Positions 47,132-59,303 of a stretch of 64,000 nucleotides of DNA are shown in pieces; position 1 is the stretch's first letter, and every line of letters starts with the position of its first letter. The DNA comes from Maratus speciosus. Taxonomy: Eukaryota; Arthropoda; Arachnida; Araneae; Salticidae. Where the stretch lies: positions 186,001 to 250,000 of the forward strand of contig CAWVRF010001074.1 of assembly GCA_963932465.1 (NCBI GenBank), read 5' to 3'. The notes below the pieces were generated by a model. It did not search any database. It had not been told where the DNA came from and worked only from the letters and a program-made list of their open reading frames with translations. A program made the translations under genes and the position numbers.

Positions 47132-49674
47132 CCACCAACCAACCAAACATAGTCGACAATTTATAGCCTGTATTATGACTGATGAGCCAACCAATCACAA
47201 TCGACCAAGTTTGAGGGACAAACAAAACACACTTCTGGTTTCTGGTTGCTAAGGTAGTAGCTAGATATGATGTCAGCAAAAACTGACCTGCCATCTGATG
47301 GACAAAAGATAAAACGTCTTTAAAATTCTAATTTCAGTTAGTTTAGTGTCGCCCTCTGTTGGATCATTGGATGTTAAATACTTTAAAATTCAAAATTAGT
47401 CAAAAGATCCTTTCCCACCTAAATCATGAATGCATAACCAGAATTCTGCTGTAAGTTCTGAGTGTGTGTGTGTGGGAGGGGGTGGTTATTCATAATTTAG
47501 TGCTGGAATAAGGAAAAATGTACTTTCTTCCACCCTCTTCCTCCTCTCTTTTCAATAATATAAATATGAATATAAATTTGAATATAAATATACATACACG
47601 TACCTTAAATAACTGGAAGGTATAGTAGCAGAAACCTGTAATAAAAATTTTACCCCCTCTTACCCCTTCAATGATACTATTATCAACTTATTAAAACAGT
47701 AGCTATACATTTCTCTTTATGATAAACAATGATTGTTTATTCTAAAGATATGCTTGTAGCATTTATCATTTAAGATGCAATAAGGTGTAAATCAATATGT
47801 AGCTATTTTATCTCACATTAATTTAAGTTAATGTGTATTTAGCATAATGCTATGCCCAATTATAGAAAGTAATTTTTATAAATACTAAGAAAACTAGCAA
47901 AAATTCTAATCAGAACAGGTGACCAGCCAATATTTTTCATTTTTATTTTCTAGAGAAAATAAAACATCTATTTCCAACCTGTTTTCTTGAACAACACATT
48001 ATATACCGATACTCATATGGCAGAAGAAAAAGAATGCCAAACGTTGATATTGTATATTTTGGAATAAAATTATTTATTTATTTATTTAAATATTATTATT
48101 TATTATGGAATATAATTATTTAATGGTTTTAACAATAACTTCATATTTTTATTAAATGAATAACAGAGTATGAAAAAAAGTTACCAGATTATTTTAATAC
48201 AAATTCCCATCCACCTTCAAACAAATTAGTTTGATAAAAAATTATAACTTTATACCTCTAAAGACACCCCCCCCCCCCAAATGCACCCTAAAATAATATT
48301 GTTGTACCAAATGCTTCATCACAATAGGATTTATTGGGATCTTATAACATCAGTTAGAAGTTTCAAAAACAAACACTGTCCTTTTTCAACACAAATGGCT
48401 AGTATTTACCTAACTGACAGATATAATATGCACTTTCACAGTTTTAAATACAATATTTGCCATTTAATTGAATCACTTTGTTGATTAGAATTTGATTGAA
48501 TAAAGCCAAGGATTCTGAACAAGCCAAAAAGTTTCAACAATATTACAATAATTGTTTGATTTATTAAAGCGGCTATTTTATGTAGCTACAATTATTGATT
48601 CAAGTAAGTGGCAATTATTGTAAATATTTTACTTCTGGGAGAGGTTTTAACCCCCCGAAATCTCCTTTCCTTGCATTAGTGATAACGGTACTTACAGAAA
48701 ATAAAATATATGCAGGTTTTATCTATATATTGAGAAAAACTTTTTATCAAAACAAATTCATTCACTGTCATATTTATTTATGTTACTTTGTTCACTCTTA
48801 CTTCTTAACATTCAATATCAATTTAGTTTCATTTAAGTAATCATAAACTGTAATCATTTTGAAAAATGTTTTGTCTTTGTTTTTATTTGTAAGCAGGGCC
48901 CCCTCCCCCCCCCCCCAAAAAAAAAAAGAAAAACCCCTCCAAATTCTGTAACACTTGGCAAGAAACTTGACAAATGTCCAAAACCTATTTGAGAACAATA
49001 TTAAACTTTAATAAATAAAAACTGTATTACATTTTCTTACTGTAGTAACTTTGCGGAATTAAGATATTTTTTGGAAAATACTGAAATTTGACTTAAATAA
49101 TTAAGCCTTCTCCATGTAAAAGTCTTAAAGATGGCCCTATTTGTAAATAGATAATATTTAGATTTTATAATATTATTATAAAAAAAAGTGCAGACAAAAA
49201 GCTTACTTCATATCATATATTGTTGCTATCGGGATTCAAGATGTTTTATGAACTTCAATGTTTATTTCATTTTTCTTTTATTCATAGGTATCAACAGTTT
49301 ACTATAAAATGCCAAATTAGGATAATATTTCAAATGTACAGACATAAATGTACTTTTATTTATTCTTTTCTCACTTTCATGAATTATTTATGATTCCACT
49401 GCAAATGAAAACAATTCTGTTGTTATCTGGGTTTCTCTTTAATTAAATAAATAAGTAGCCAAATTAGGCTACAAAGAAATTAATTTATGCAATAATACAA
49501 ACATAGAAAAATTCATAAAATCCTAAAATTACTTTTTTTTTTAAAGAGGAATCTCATAAAAGCTTTCCTATTACATTTACAGATAACTGCTTTAAAATAT
49601 TACATTAAAATAAAAATTGAATTATTTTTAACGTAAAAATAATGATAATGACAAAAATATATAAATTTAAATAC

Positions 49675-49680
49675 TTTATT
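49675..49680 (-). terminator. Candidate polyadenylation signal of the hAT transposase
   Basis: AATAAA on the minus strand, about 75 bases past the stop codon and in an AT-rich context; kept in all array units (for example 9739-9744). Position and sequence fit a eukaryotic poly(A) signal, but in DNA this AT-rich the hexamer is frequent. Confidence 0.35.
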
Positions 49681-49751
49681 ACATATTTAAATATAACTGA
49701 CATAAATAAAATCACAAAAGATATATAGTAGAAAAAACAGAAAAATTTTAC

Positions 49752-51725
49752 TCACAATAAATCTAAATATTTATCATCGTCAGTAGGGATTAGGTTATTA
49801 TCATACATGTTACTATTAAAGGAATTAAGCATGTCTGTCGAAGGTTGAAAGGCGTTGCAACATATTCCTTTACTCTGAAAATATGTCCGAATCCTGATAA
49901 TTGAGTCTAACATTTTTAAAGAGAGATTATTCCTCACTTTATTTTTAATGAGCGATAACTGTGAAAAAATACGTTCGACTTCAGCATTGCTGATGGGCAG
50001 TGAGAGGCAATTTAATGCGTAATCAGCTAACTCACGGTATGGTTGGTTACCTGTTCCATTTGTGTATTTTTTAATCTTACTCCAAAAGAGCACAGTATTT
50101 TCTGCAGGGAAGAAATCTTTAAAGATTTCTTCCTCTTTCCATTCATGTAAAATTATTTTTCTGTATTGCGATTCTACTGCTTGAGGATCATCCATCAGAT
50201 GGGGTAGAGGAAGTTCTTTGAAACTGATTCTGTCCACTTGATTTAAGACTTTACTCGGCTTCAACCAAGACATTTTCTTAAAAACTTCCTTATTTTCAGG
50301 TAAGCGCTCTTTTACTTCCTTTAGCAATTCCAGTAGGAATTCATGGCATCTTTTCAGTAAATTATTTACGGCATCGGCATTGCTATTGTGCTGTTTGTAT
50401 TTCATTAGCTCATGAGAAAAATGAGCTCCAAAATCAACCTCGTGTATTTGCAAAAGATTGCCTTCATGACTGTATAATCTTCTCTCTAAAGACTGGTAAT
50501 GAATATTTAGCTCTTTTACCAAGTTTTCAGGTTCGACATTTTGCGATTGAAAAAGAGCATTTACTTTTTCAAATTCTTGAATAATTGGACACAAGAATAT
50601 GAAATATAGTTGATTAATGTCATCATTAATTATATCAAAAATCATCCTAGCTTTATATCTTGCCTTTTGTGTGGCACATCTGCTTTCCTGTTGGAAATAA
50701 GTCTTCAACTCAAGCCAATTTACTAAGATATTGTAAATTACAGTCCCTCTTACTAGCCATCGTGTGCAAGAAGTCTTTTTAAAAGGCAAAGGATTGCCAA
50801 CTACATCCTCATCAAGATTTATTGTTTCAGTAAGCATCTTAAATTTTTCTCTTCTTTCAGTTGATTTTTTGAACCACGATGGGATTTCTGTTAACAAAAA
50901 TCCGAGATGAGAAGGCAAAATTTCAAAGGCCTTTTTTACACATAATGCCAAACTGTGACAAATACATTGCATTTTTAAGCAATTAGGCGATTCGTTCAAT
51001 ATTCGGGACCAGACAGAATTATTTTTACCAGTCATGTTTTTGGCACCATCTGTTCCAAAACCTATGCAACTTTTAAATTGGAGATTAAACCTCAGTAGCA
51101 TAGAGCTCAATGAATTAAACAGTACTTCACCAGTGGTTTCTGTAACTGATGCTAGCCCAAGAAAATTTGATACAATGCTTTCATTTGCATCATTGTAATA
51201 AAGCGCAGAAACACAAACTTTTTTTTCTGATGTGATGTCCGTAGTTTCATCCATAATAATGGAATATTTTTTATCTTTCAATTCATCGATGAGTTCTTTC
51301 TCTATGGATGGTGCTATAACTTCTGTTATAAGTTTTGAGCATTTCGTTCGGTGCAATTTCAATTTTTCCATTATGCTTCCTTTGGAATTCTTTTTTACTA
51401 CTTCACTTAAATGATCAATGGATGAAATAGAGCAGTGGCAACAAATGGAAGCAGCTAACTGAAGCTCAGTTTTCTTTAATTCTAGATTTTCACCAATAAT
51501 GATGAAACTTGTAACTTTTTTTTTGGCGTTACACCTTTTTTCAATTTGCATGTGACTCGCCGTTCCAGAGTGTTTCGATAAAATACTCTTTTTTGCACGG
51601 AGACTGCATTTACATAATTTGCAATACGCTCCTTTACTTTCATCTTCTTGTAACCATGGGAATTCTCTTTCCCACTCTGGTAAATATTTTCGAGCTCCAT
51701 CGTAACAATTTTTCCATTTAGACAT
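49752..51725 (-). CDS. hAT-family transposase, intact, 657 aa
   Basis: DDE-type transposase that would cut and paste its own element in the nucleus by recognising the TIRs and subterminal repeats. The start chosen is MSKWKN (ATG at 51725, A at -3); the frame extends seven codons further to a GTG only. Order: a BED-like zinc finger with C35-x2-C38 and H52, H58; a helical linker; the catalytic core with MDETTD (D159) and GTDGAKN (D226); the hAT CxxH motif CICH (254-257); CTRW with W323; a helical insertion; and C-terminal dimerisation (ADYALNCLSLPISNAEVERI, with F at 587). The acidic residue in SNAEVERIF (E582 or E584) is the likely third catalytic residue. Length suits hAT transposases (about 600-700 aa). 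It resembles the ZBED/KIAA1586-like group; that placement is from memory. No frameshift or stop is seen, so it may be active. Confidence 0.92.
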   Translation of the reverse strand: MSKWKNCYDGARKYLPEWEREFPWLQEDESKGAYCKLCKCSLRAKKSILSKHSGTASHMQIEKRCNAKKKVTSFIIIGENLELKKTELQLAASICCHCSISSIDHLSEVVKKNSKGSIMEKLKLHRTKCSKLITEVIAPSIEKELIDELKDKKYSIIMDETTDITSEKKVCVSALYYNDANESIVSNFLGLASVTETTGEVLFNSLSSMLLRFNLQFKSCIGFGTDGAKNMTGKNNSVWSRILNESPNCLKMQCICHSLALCVKKAFEILPSHLGFLLTEIPSWFKKSTERREKFKMLTETINLDEDVVGNPLPFKKTSCTRWLVRGTVIYNILVNWLELKTYFQQESRCATQKARYKARMIFDIINDDINQLYFIFLCPIIQEFEKVNALFQSQNVEPENLVKELNIHYQSLERRLYSHEGNLLQIHEVDFGAHFSHELMKYKQHNSNADAVNNLLKRCHEFLLELLKEVKERLPENKEVFKKMSWLKPSKVLNQVDRISFKELPLPHLMDDPQAVESQYRKIILHEWKEEEIFKDFFPAENTVLFWSKIKKYTNGTGNQPYRELADYALNCLSLPISNAEVERIFSQLSLIKNKVRNNLSLKMLDSIIRIRTYFQSKGICCNAFQPSTDMLNSFNSNMYDNNLIPTDDDKYLDLL

Positions 51726-51979
51726 TTTGCGTAAAAACACAAACACCGTTAACTGAAATCAAACTATTTCAACTTTCAAGCATTAAATCAGATAAAATAT
51801 TATTAAAAGCACTAAAGAAACTGTTTAAATCAAATAGAGTTAATCAATTCAAACGGATCAACGATCGTCAAGAATGAACACAAACACACAAGCAAAGCAA
51901 GTTCATGTTGATCAACATTCAACAACACGTGGATTTTATTAAACTTACACATTACACTAGAATTCCCCAGACTCTGAAA

Positions 51980-52014
51980 TCACGTGACTTGCAACGCTAT
52001 ATTTTGATTGGCTG
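51980..52014 (-). promoter_or_regulatory. Candidate hAT transposase promoter elements
   Basis: About 260-290 bases upstream of the ATG the minus strand reads CAGCCAATCAAAATATAGCG, a CCAAT-like box next to a TATA-like stretch, and a palindromic TCACGTGA E-box lies at 51980-51987. Units 1-3 of the array lack this leader; unit 4 keeps it. No transcription start can be placed from sequence alone. Confidence 0.25.
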
Positions 52015-52253
52015 AAACTGATGCTGCCACTGTAGAACTTGAAAATTAAAAAAGGGACAATTTACTTTTCGTCTTTCCAAAAAGTAGGGCAGAAATTTCA
52101 TCGAAAGGAGAAAAAAAGATATTTCTGCGAAATGAGGCCAAATTTGGAGCCAAATTTACTACGATGCCAAAAATAAAATCTCGGAGCCAGCTTCAACGGT
52201 TTGGAGCCAAATTTCGGAAATTTGGCTCCAAGGAGGCCAATCTGGCAACCCTG

Positions 52254-52716
52254 CTACACAGCAAATAAAATAAGCAGTTAATTTCTGTCGCCCATGCGAT
52301 TCCATTGCTTAATGCTTATTTACGTAATAATAACAGCTTTGCGATCCGCGCAAACGCCGTCTTACAAGATCAGCTCTTATTTTTCTATTGAATGTTAAAG
52401 AAAAGGACTTAAAACTTAAACCACGCTTTTCCTGTAGTTTTACGGTGTGAGTTTTAAGTTTAAAAGTTTCTTTTATATGAAACGTATTTGTAATTCTTGT
52501 ATATAAGTACAGCCCCTGTCATGAGAGAGATGATATAGTTGTGTTGGGATGGCTCATTTAAACATCAAATAAAAGTCAAGTAACTTTATTAAATAGAAAT
52601 AATAATATGATTTTACAGAAATTCTACTTTTACTATAAGCATCAATAAATGTAATTTTACTGTTACTCACAAGAATCATTTCATTAAACAATCTTAACTA
52701 CACAGCAAATAAAATA
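52254..52716 (+). repeat. 444-bp satellite monomer between hAT and B copy 2
   Basis: One complete monomer (CTACACAG at 52254 to CTACACAG at 52698) plus the stretch to ATAAAATA at 52709-52716. Nearly identical to the split monomer 26923-26985 + 39106-39513, and carries the uninterrupted TTAATGCT site at 52309-52316. Confidence 0.93.
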
Positions 52717-52935
52717 ACGAGCGTCTGGGGAGAGAACGACTTCTAATAGTAGCTCTTAGAAAAAAATCGGCTTCCGTTTCAACAGGGAAGAAAGGGAGAA
52801 AACAGTCTGCGTTCTTCCTTCAACCTTGTGTAACTTTCCCTTTTCGCTTGCAATAATTATCCAGTTATGGGAACATTAAAGTTATAAATAAAAAATGTCG
52901 AATGTTGAATTTTATAATTTGACTAGAAAGGTAGC

Positions 52936-52951
52936 CCGTCAAAAATGACGG
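52936..52951 (-). other. Helitron 3' hairpin
   Basis: CCGTCA and TGACGG pair around a 4-base loop, 13 bases from the CTAG end. The Helitron replication terminator has this form and spacing. Confidence 0.8.
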
Positions 52952-54619
52952 AAATTTAGATATAAAGATAGATATATACAACTCATGTGCAAGAATATGA
53001 GTTTTCTCGCTTGTTCCGTAGTGATAGATGAAAATAACACATTTTAAGAACGAAACACATTTATGAAATCTGTGTACAGTAGAAGACCACTAATCTGCAC
53101 AGTTTGGTTCCAAGTGTTATGCAGATTTGAGGCTTTTTGCGGTCATGTCTATTCAATCTTTGTTTACATTTTTTTAATTCATATATTGGATAATTTAGAT
53201 AGTTGAGCCTTAAAAATAAATAAATAACACACTTGAAGTAAGGTTAAAAAGTATTAAATTATCGTATACGATTTCATGAAATGGTATTATATGGTGTTAT
53301 ATGTGTGTGCTTCACGATCTTGGTAACGATGTTGGCGAAATTGGCTGCAACTTGTCATAATCCTAATAGTGTGGGCAGCTATAACAAAAAAGTAACCAGT
53401 TTTTAGTAAAATTTCTGATATAAAGTAGCTTTCAAAAACTTCGTAAAATTGCAGACCGTTCACGTGTTATGTCAGTCCTAGGAATAATATTTCTAACACT
53501 GAAGATTTTCCATGTATATATGGAATTTAGAAAAGCTTCTCCAGAAGAAAGGTCCTGAAATGACATTGTAATTCCTCTAACTTCAAAGTTTAATCGGGCC
53601 CTGATGTTGAGTACTGAAATCTAATAAATACGGTTATTTTGAACATTACAACAGAATTAAACAGTTAAACTTATTTAACTTAAACCCGCTGTTACTTCCC
53701 GATGTTATTTTTTAGTATTAAGAAAGAAAATTATTTAAAATTTTCAAATCATGCATTTATGATTTTTTCCGTCTTTAATAACTAAATAATGAAAAAATAG
53801 GCTTTTGTTCTGAGCTCATAAATATGACAATAAAATAATGTAACTAAGAGACATTGCAAAATTAAATCTTTGTGATTACAAACCATAAACAAACGATACC
53901 GCCACCATTTTACCTACTATGACGTCATTAGAATATTGCCCATTGATTGTTGGAGAACTTACTTTGTGAATGATTACCTCAATGATTTAATATTTTTGAC
54001 GTTTCACGATGAATGAATCACTTGTGTTTGTTTAGGTTTATGGAATGAGATATTAAGCTGTGAAATTAATTTCCATTGAAGTTATCCAAGGATATATGTA
54101 TTTTTAATCGAAATTAAAAACAATGCTTTGATCTCGAAATAAAAAGTTTTAGTTTGTATAATTTGTTATTTCTGTTAATTATTTATTTAAGTACTTTTCC
54201 ATTATAGCGCATTTTTAAAAAAAGCTTGGCGCGATTCGGGCATCAGAAAGTGAGAAATGTTGCGAAAACATATAAACAGCTATGAAAACAAATCTAATGA
54301 ACTTTTATCTTTGTTTATATATGCACTTATATGCATAAAAAAATCGTTTCTAAATATATATAATTTTTTTTATATACAAATTACGTCACAGATTTCAGAT
54401 ATGAACCGGGATACCTAACTGGCGCCAAAATGGTGTTATTTTGCCTGCTATGGTAACCCGGCTATTGTTTTTTATTTATTAATAAATTGTTTATTTACTT
54501 TTATTTTCTGTTTTTTAATTATATAAACTGCTTTGTTCCATAGTTATTATTCAAACTTTTATTTATTTATAGTTATTTCCTTTTCAAAATAATAGCAAAT
54601 AATTGAAAAATATATAAGT

Positions 54620-54820
54620 GGTACTTTTCGGTTAGCCGGGCGCCAGTGTTTTATATACATATTTATATACATACATATATGTAAATATACATATATATTT
54701 ACATATATCTATATGTGTTTATATACAATATATGTATATGCATATATATGTATATTTACATATATGTATGTATATAAATATGTATATAAAACACTGGCGC
54801 CCGGCTAACCGAAAAGTACC
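54620..54820. repeat. 201-bp near-perfect palindrome in the Helitron
   Basis: Begins GGTACTTTTCGGTTAGCCGG and ends with its complement. The inner arms are TATATACATA-type sequence meeting near 54720. It looks like a foldback MITE; flanking bases do not show a clear TSD. Confidence 0.75.
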
Positions 54821-54918
54821 ATATATGTAACTGGTATTCGAAAGCGAGATTTCTGCCAAATTGGCGTCATAGAAAAATCATGCCAACCCCCATGCGTATA
54901 TGACATCTGTGCAAAAAT

Positions 54919-55124
54919 GGTACAGATGTCATATTCGCCCCATATTGGCGCGATTTTTTTCTGTCGCCAATATCATATAGGCAACAGGTACTTAACTTGC
55001 GCCAAAGTGTCGTTATTTTGCTTGATGTGGTAACCGGATTATGTTGTTTATGCTGTTGATGTTTTCGCCAAATTGGCAACCGAAAAAAATCACGCTAATA
55101 TGGGGCGAATATGACATCTGTTCC
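54919..55124 (+). repeat. GGCACAGATGTCATAT MITE, copy 1
   Basis: Inverted ends of about 45 bp: GGtACAGATGTCATATtCGCC then ATATTGGCGCGATTTTTTTC, mirrored at the right by ATGACATCTGTTCC. The centre holds TACTTAACTTGCGCCAAAGTG and GTTTATGCTGTTGATGTTTT. Most diverged of the three copies. Confidence 0.65.
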
Positions 55125-55186
55125 GCAAAAATTACTTCTGTTTCTTTATAAAAATGGGTAAATAGCTTTTTTTATATTAAATTGTC

Positions 55187-55397
55187 GGCACAGATGTCAT
55201 ATACGCCCATATTGGCGCGATTTTTTTTTTTTTTTTTGACGCCGATGTCATATACGCACCGGGTACTTAACTGGCGCCAAGGTGTCGTTATTTTGCTTGT
55301 AATGGTAACCCGAATGTTGTTTATGCTGTTGATGTTTTCGCCAAATTGGCGTCGGAAAAAAATCGCGCCTATATGCGGCGTATATGACATCTGTGCC
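55187..55397 (+). repeat. GGCACAGATGTCATAT MITE, copy 2
   Basis: 211 bp with clean ends GGCACAGATGTCATATACGC and its complement, in the same orientation as copy 1. The two overlapping 114-codon ORFs on opposite strands fall across it and reflect its inverted ends. Confidence 0.75.
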
Positions 55398-56354
55398 AAA
55401 TTGTATACATATGGAAAAAATTGCTTGTATGAAGCAGTAAATAGGTTGCCAGAAAATACGTTGGCAAACTTCTTTTTCGCCAAGAAACTTTTCTCCGAAG
55501 TATTGTACATAAGCAATGATTGCTAGAAATGCATTTTTAATTATGATATGCGCTTTTATGTTTCACTACATTTATGCATACTATACTGTGTGTATAAATG
55601 CTGCAGTTCATATGCAGGGCTACACAAAAGAATTCGTAAGGGTTACTGAGTATGAGAGTAAATTGCTTAAAGGTGGTTTTTAAAGGAGTTATGCATTTTT
55701 ACGCTGAACTGCATTTAGTTTCTTAAGAAATGTTTGTGGAATATAGATAAAATGATATACATGGTCACGCAAAGAATTGGATACATAACCGTCTATGGAT
55801 GATAATATCTGGAAATGTGATTTCAGTAGTTTTAAGAGTAGTTTAAATTAAATTTTAGCTAAATAGTGGCATGTAATAACGGTACTATTGGCTATGGACG
55901 GTAACTTCTGAAATCAATTTTTAAATTTTTTTATGCGTTTTCTAAAATGTTTACTTAGTTATCTTGGTACTTAGTTATCCCGTCGACCAAATTACTGTCG
56001 CCAAATTGTAAGATTAATTGCCAATAATGGTTGCCATTAATTAATTAATTAAATGCCAATAACGGCCAATAACACCATTAATTCGACGTTTTATTTGTAT
56101 TTTTATTAATGTCTTACTATTGATTTGGCAATTTATATAATTTGGATGAAATTGGTCGACGGGATATCTAAGAAGTAACGTTATCTTATTTACATTATTT
56201 TCCTAAATAACGAAGTTTTGTTAAAGCATTCAGGATGTGTTGGAAAGTGTTTCATATTCTATGCTTAACGCATGATTTTTCTTTCTTCTTAAATCTTATT
56301 TTGCATTTATTTTATTCTTAATTTTTTTGTCTTATACTGCTTTAAAGAAACTTT

Positions 56355-56574
56355 GGCACAGTTGTCATATACGTTATCATATATTGGCGCGATTTTTTTC
56401 CGACGCCAATTTGGCGAAAACATCTACAGCCTAAACAACAACATCCGGATTACCATATTAAGCAAAATTGCGACACTTTGGCGCCAGTTAAGTACCCGTT
56501 GTGTATATGACATTGGCGTCAGAAAAAAATCGCGCCAATATGGGGCATATATGACATCTGTGCCGAAACTTTAA
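56355..56574 (-). repeat. GGCACAGATGTCATAT MITE, copy 3
   Basis: Same termini; the centre is in the opposite orientation (GCCAGTTAAGTACCCG). The three copies differ clearly from one another, so they were not made by recent local duplication. Confidence 0.7.
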
Positions 56575-59270
56575 TATTTAATGTTTAAACTCTTCGCTCC
56601 ACTCCCCTTGCATAAAGTACAAACTATAACACGGATAGCGCAAAATAATAGACAGTTTGGTACTTTTCCACTGTAGGGGCTTTGGCATTTTTTAAAAAAA
56701 GCTTGGTGTATTTTGGCATCAGAAAGTGAGATATGGGTACTTTTCCGTTATGCGGACACCATTGTCGGCAAGCGTAATAGTTGGCGCAAAATCGTGAATT
56801 GAAGCATTTGAAAAATAAAAGAAAAACCATTGTCGATACTAAAGTGAGCATTTAAAAAATATAACATTTGATAATTCCAGACTTTTACGAACTATTTCAT
56901 CAAATCACAAATATATACTTAAAATAAGTGAGCAAATAACTGCTATAAAATAAAGCAATAATGAAATAAATTAATAAAACTCATATTAAACTGCTGGCAT
57001 AAAATTACAAATATCTTTTAGCATTTTGAAATAAATGGCGCATTAGCATACATTTTGGCATGGTGTTCGTATAACGGAAAAATATCGAGATTTGTTGTCA
57101 AATCATATAAACAGCTATGAAAACAAATTTGATGAGCGTTTTTGTTTGTTTTATATGTATATTATTGATGTTTTTATGTACAAATTACATCTGCTTCTGT
57201 ATAAAATTAGAGAAACGGATTTTTTATGTTAAATAAATCGTATAAATATCGAAAAAAATGCGTGTGTATATAAAATGAAACAGTGAATAAGTTCCCGGAA
57301 AATTTGTTACCAAATTTCCTTTTTCGCCAAGGCACCTATATTGGAAAAGTACCTAAAGCACATTAAAATCGCGCAGTTAGGAGCTCACACAGTACACCGT
57401 CGTCTATTGGCGGTTATTTTATTAGTAGCATCGGGAGGAAGATGTAAAGATGTACTTTAAATTCTCACCCATAGATTTCGAAAAAAATATCTTAAAAGAG
57501 TGGAGTTTAAATTAAATTTCGGTGACCTTCATTATGAAAGATTAATGGTTTTAAATGTGAATTTCGCCAAATTAGCCAGCTATCACCAAGTTGGCTAACG
57601 TTTGGCGCTACTGTGGTAACCCTACATTAATATTTTTCAACAATTGCTCATTTCAATGAGGCGGTCCTACCGGAATAGTGAGGGACACACAGAGACTTGG
57701 ATTTTATATAAATAGATTCTCAGAAAATAATGATTTTTTTCAAAAATAAATAACATAATTTTAAAAGGAAATAAATAAAAAAGAAGAATGGCTGTTATTT
57801 ATATAAAAACCTTTTATATATAAATCTGTAAAAATTACTTTTATAATTATAGCTTCATATTTTAATATTATAATATTTCATTATGTATATATTAACGTAT
57901 TTAAAATAAAAAATAAGTAGATTTGTCAATTCTGCATTATATTTGTATATAATATAGTTATTTGGAAATTAATATTATATATATAACTATATTAAAAAAT
58001 CTGTGTCCAAAAAATACTGATTTTTTTTTTTTTTTTTTTTTTTTTTTACATCGGAAAATTCTTCATTTTTACCGTTTTCATTTTTTATTAAGTTTTATAT
58101 ATTAATCATTTACCTTTCTGTGTGTTTACTGTTTACCTATTCTTCTTTTATATAAGGCCAATTGTCGTAAATGTTTGATATATTGTTAAGATTAGCACCA
58201 ACCTATCGTATCCTTTTTTTTCTGTTTTTTTTTCTTTTTTTGCAAACTTATGTCAATATTTCCAGTTTGGGGAATTCGATTTGAATATTTTACAATGCCT
58301 TTTTAGTTTATCATTAAATGATTTTCTGAAGGAGATATGAGATAATATATTTTTTAACGATTACGTTTATTAGATTAAGTAGGAAGGAGGGGGGGCGGGA
58401 GAGAGAGAGAGTTCGGTTTAAATTCTTTAACTTACATAAATGACGAAAATATCAATTTTCCTGTTTATGGGCGTGTATAAGTGTGTGTATATATGCTTCT
58501 ATATTGTATAGACATAAAAAGGGGGGGGGGGTATTATGCATTTAACATAACATTTCACATATTGCATCATCATTTAAGGATATATTTTACTATCTCAATA
58601 TTCCTCATTGCTTTTTAAATTTTCATATTTATTTACATAATACAAGGCTAAATTTTACTATCTCAAATATTCCTCATCTTTTTAAATGTTATTCATATTC
58701 TCATTTTTTTATATTATAATTTTCTGTCTTTAAAACATTAATTTATTAATCAATTGCCCTTTTATTTATTCTTATATAATTCTTTATTTCTTTATTTATT
58801 TATTTGTATTAATTTATTCCTTTTCTTTATTTTATTTTGTATTCACTCAGTATTTATTAAGTTTATACCTATTTTTTCATTCTAGTTTAACTAAAAGTTA
58901 ATCTAAGTATTTTCTTGATTTCTTCAATCATTTTCATTCCTTTTATTATTATTATTTTTTTTTTTTGGCCTTAAGATGGCAACTCTAAACATTATTGTTA
59001 TTAATCCAGTTCCAATTTATTAATCCAGATCCAATCTATTTTCTGTAATGTTTGCGTTATAAGGAGCTAAATTTTGTCATTTTAGGCTTAATGCCGACAA
59101 AATTGGATGAAATAACGCATCGTCTATGAATGAACTCACAAGCTCCTCTGATGATTCTGCGAGTCATTCATAGTTTCTTATTTTACATACTGGTTTCATA
59201 TCTTCATTTCTAAATCATATTTAGAACTTTATCAATTTCTTCATATATTTGTGATTTCAAATTTATTATA

Positions 59271-59303
<33 letters not shown>

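Larger units (their letters stand above)
46852..52253 (-). mobile_element. Complete autonomous-looking hAT element
   Basis: 5402 bp with 16-bp perfect TIRs CAGGGTTGCCAGATTG and an 8-bp TSD CTACACAG (46844-46851 and 52254-52261). The same octamer occurs once per 444-bp monomer, which gives the empty site. Subterminal GGAGCCAAAT/GAGGCCAAAT repeats lie inside both ends (46882-46924; 52135-52235). The transposase gene fills the right part on the minus strand; the left 2.9 kb is non-coding, with a 30-base A run (47051-47080), poly-C runs and a hairpin. Structure, TSD length and transposase agree on the hAT superfamily. Confidence 0.96.
52923..57716 (-). mobile_element. Non-autonomous Helitron (4.8 kb)
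   Basis: On the minus strand it begins TCTATTTATATAAAATCC and ends GGGCTACCTTTCTAG, inserted between A and T with no TSD. Copy 1 of element B shows the undisturbed site (39719/39720). TC start, CTRR end, a 3' hairpin shortly before the end and A^T target are the Helitron hallmarks. No Rep or helicase frame is visible; the longest ORFs (114 codons, two overlapping on opposite strands at 55172-55526) lie in a nested MITE. Mobilisation in trans by an autonomous Helitron is inferred. Confidence 0.88.

Noticed and set aside
47097..47294. 65-codon minus ORF kept in all hAT units with a left end
   Set aside because: Its conservation only reflects recent copying of the whole element; it covers a hairpin, and no domain is recognised. 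The same applies to the 67-, 81- and 84-codon plus ORFs in the left arm.
55172..55526. Two 114-codon ORFs overlapping on opposite strands
   Set aside because: Both arise from the inverted ends of a MITE inside the Helitron; no domain seen.
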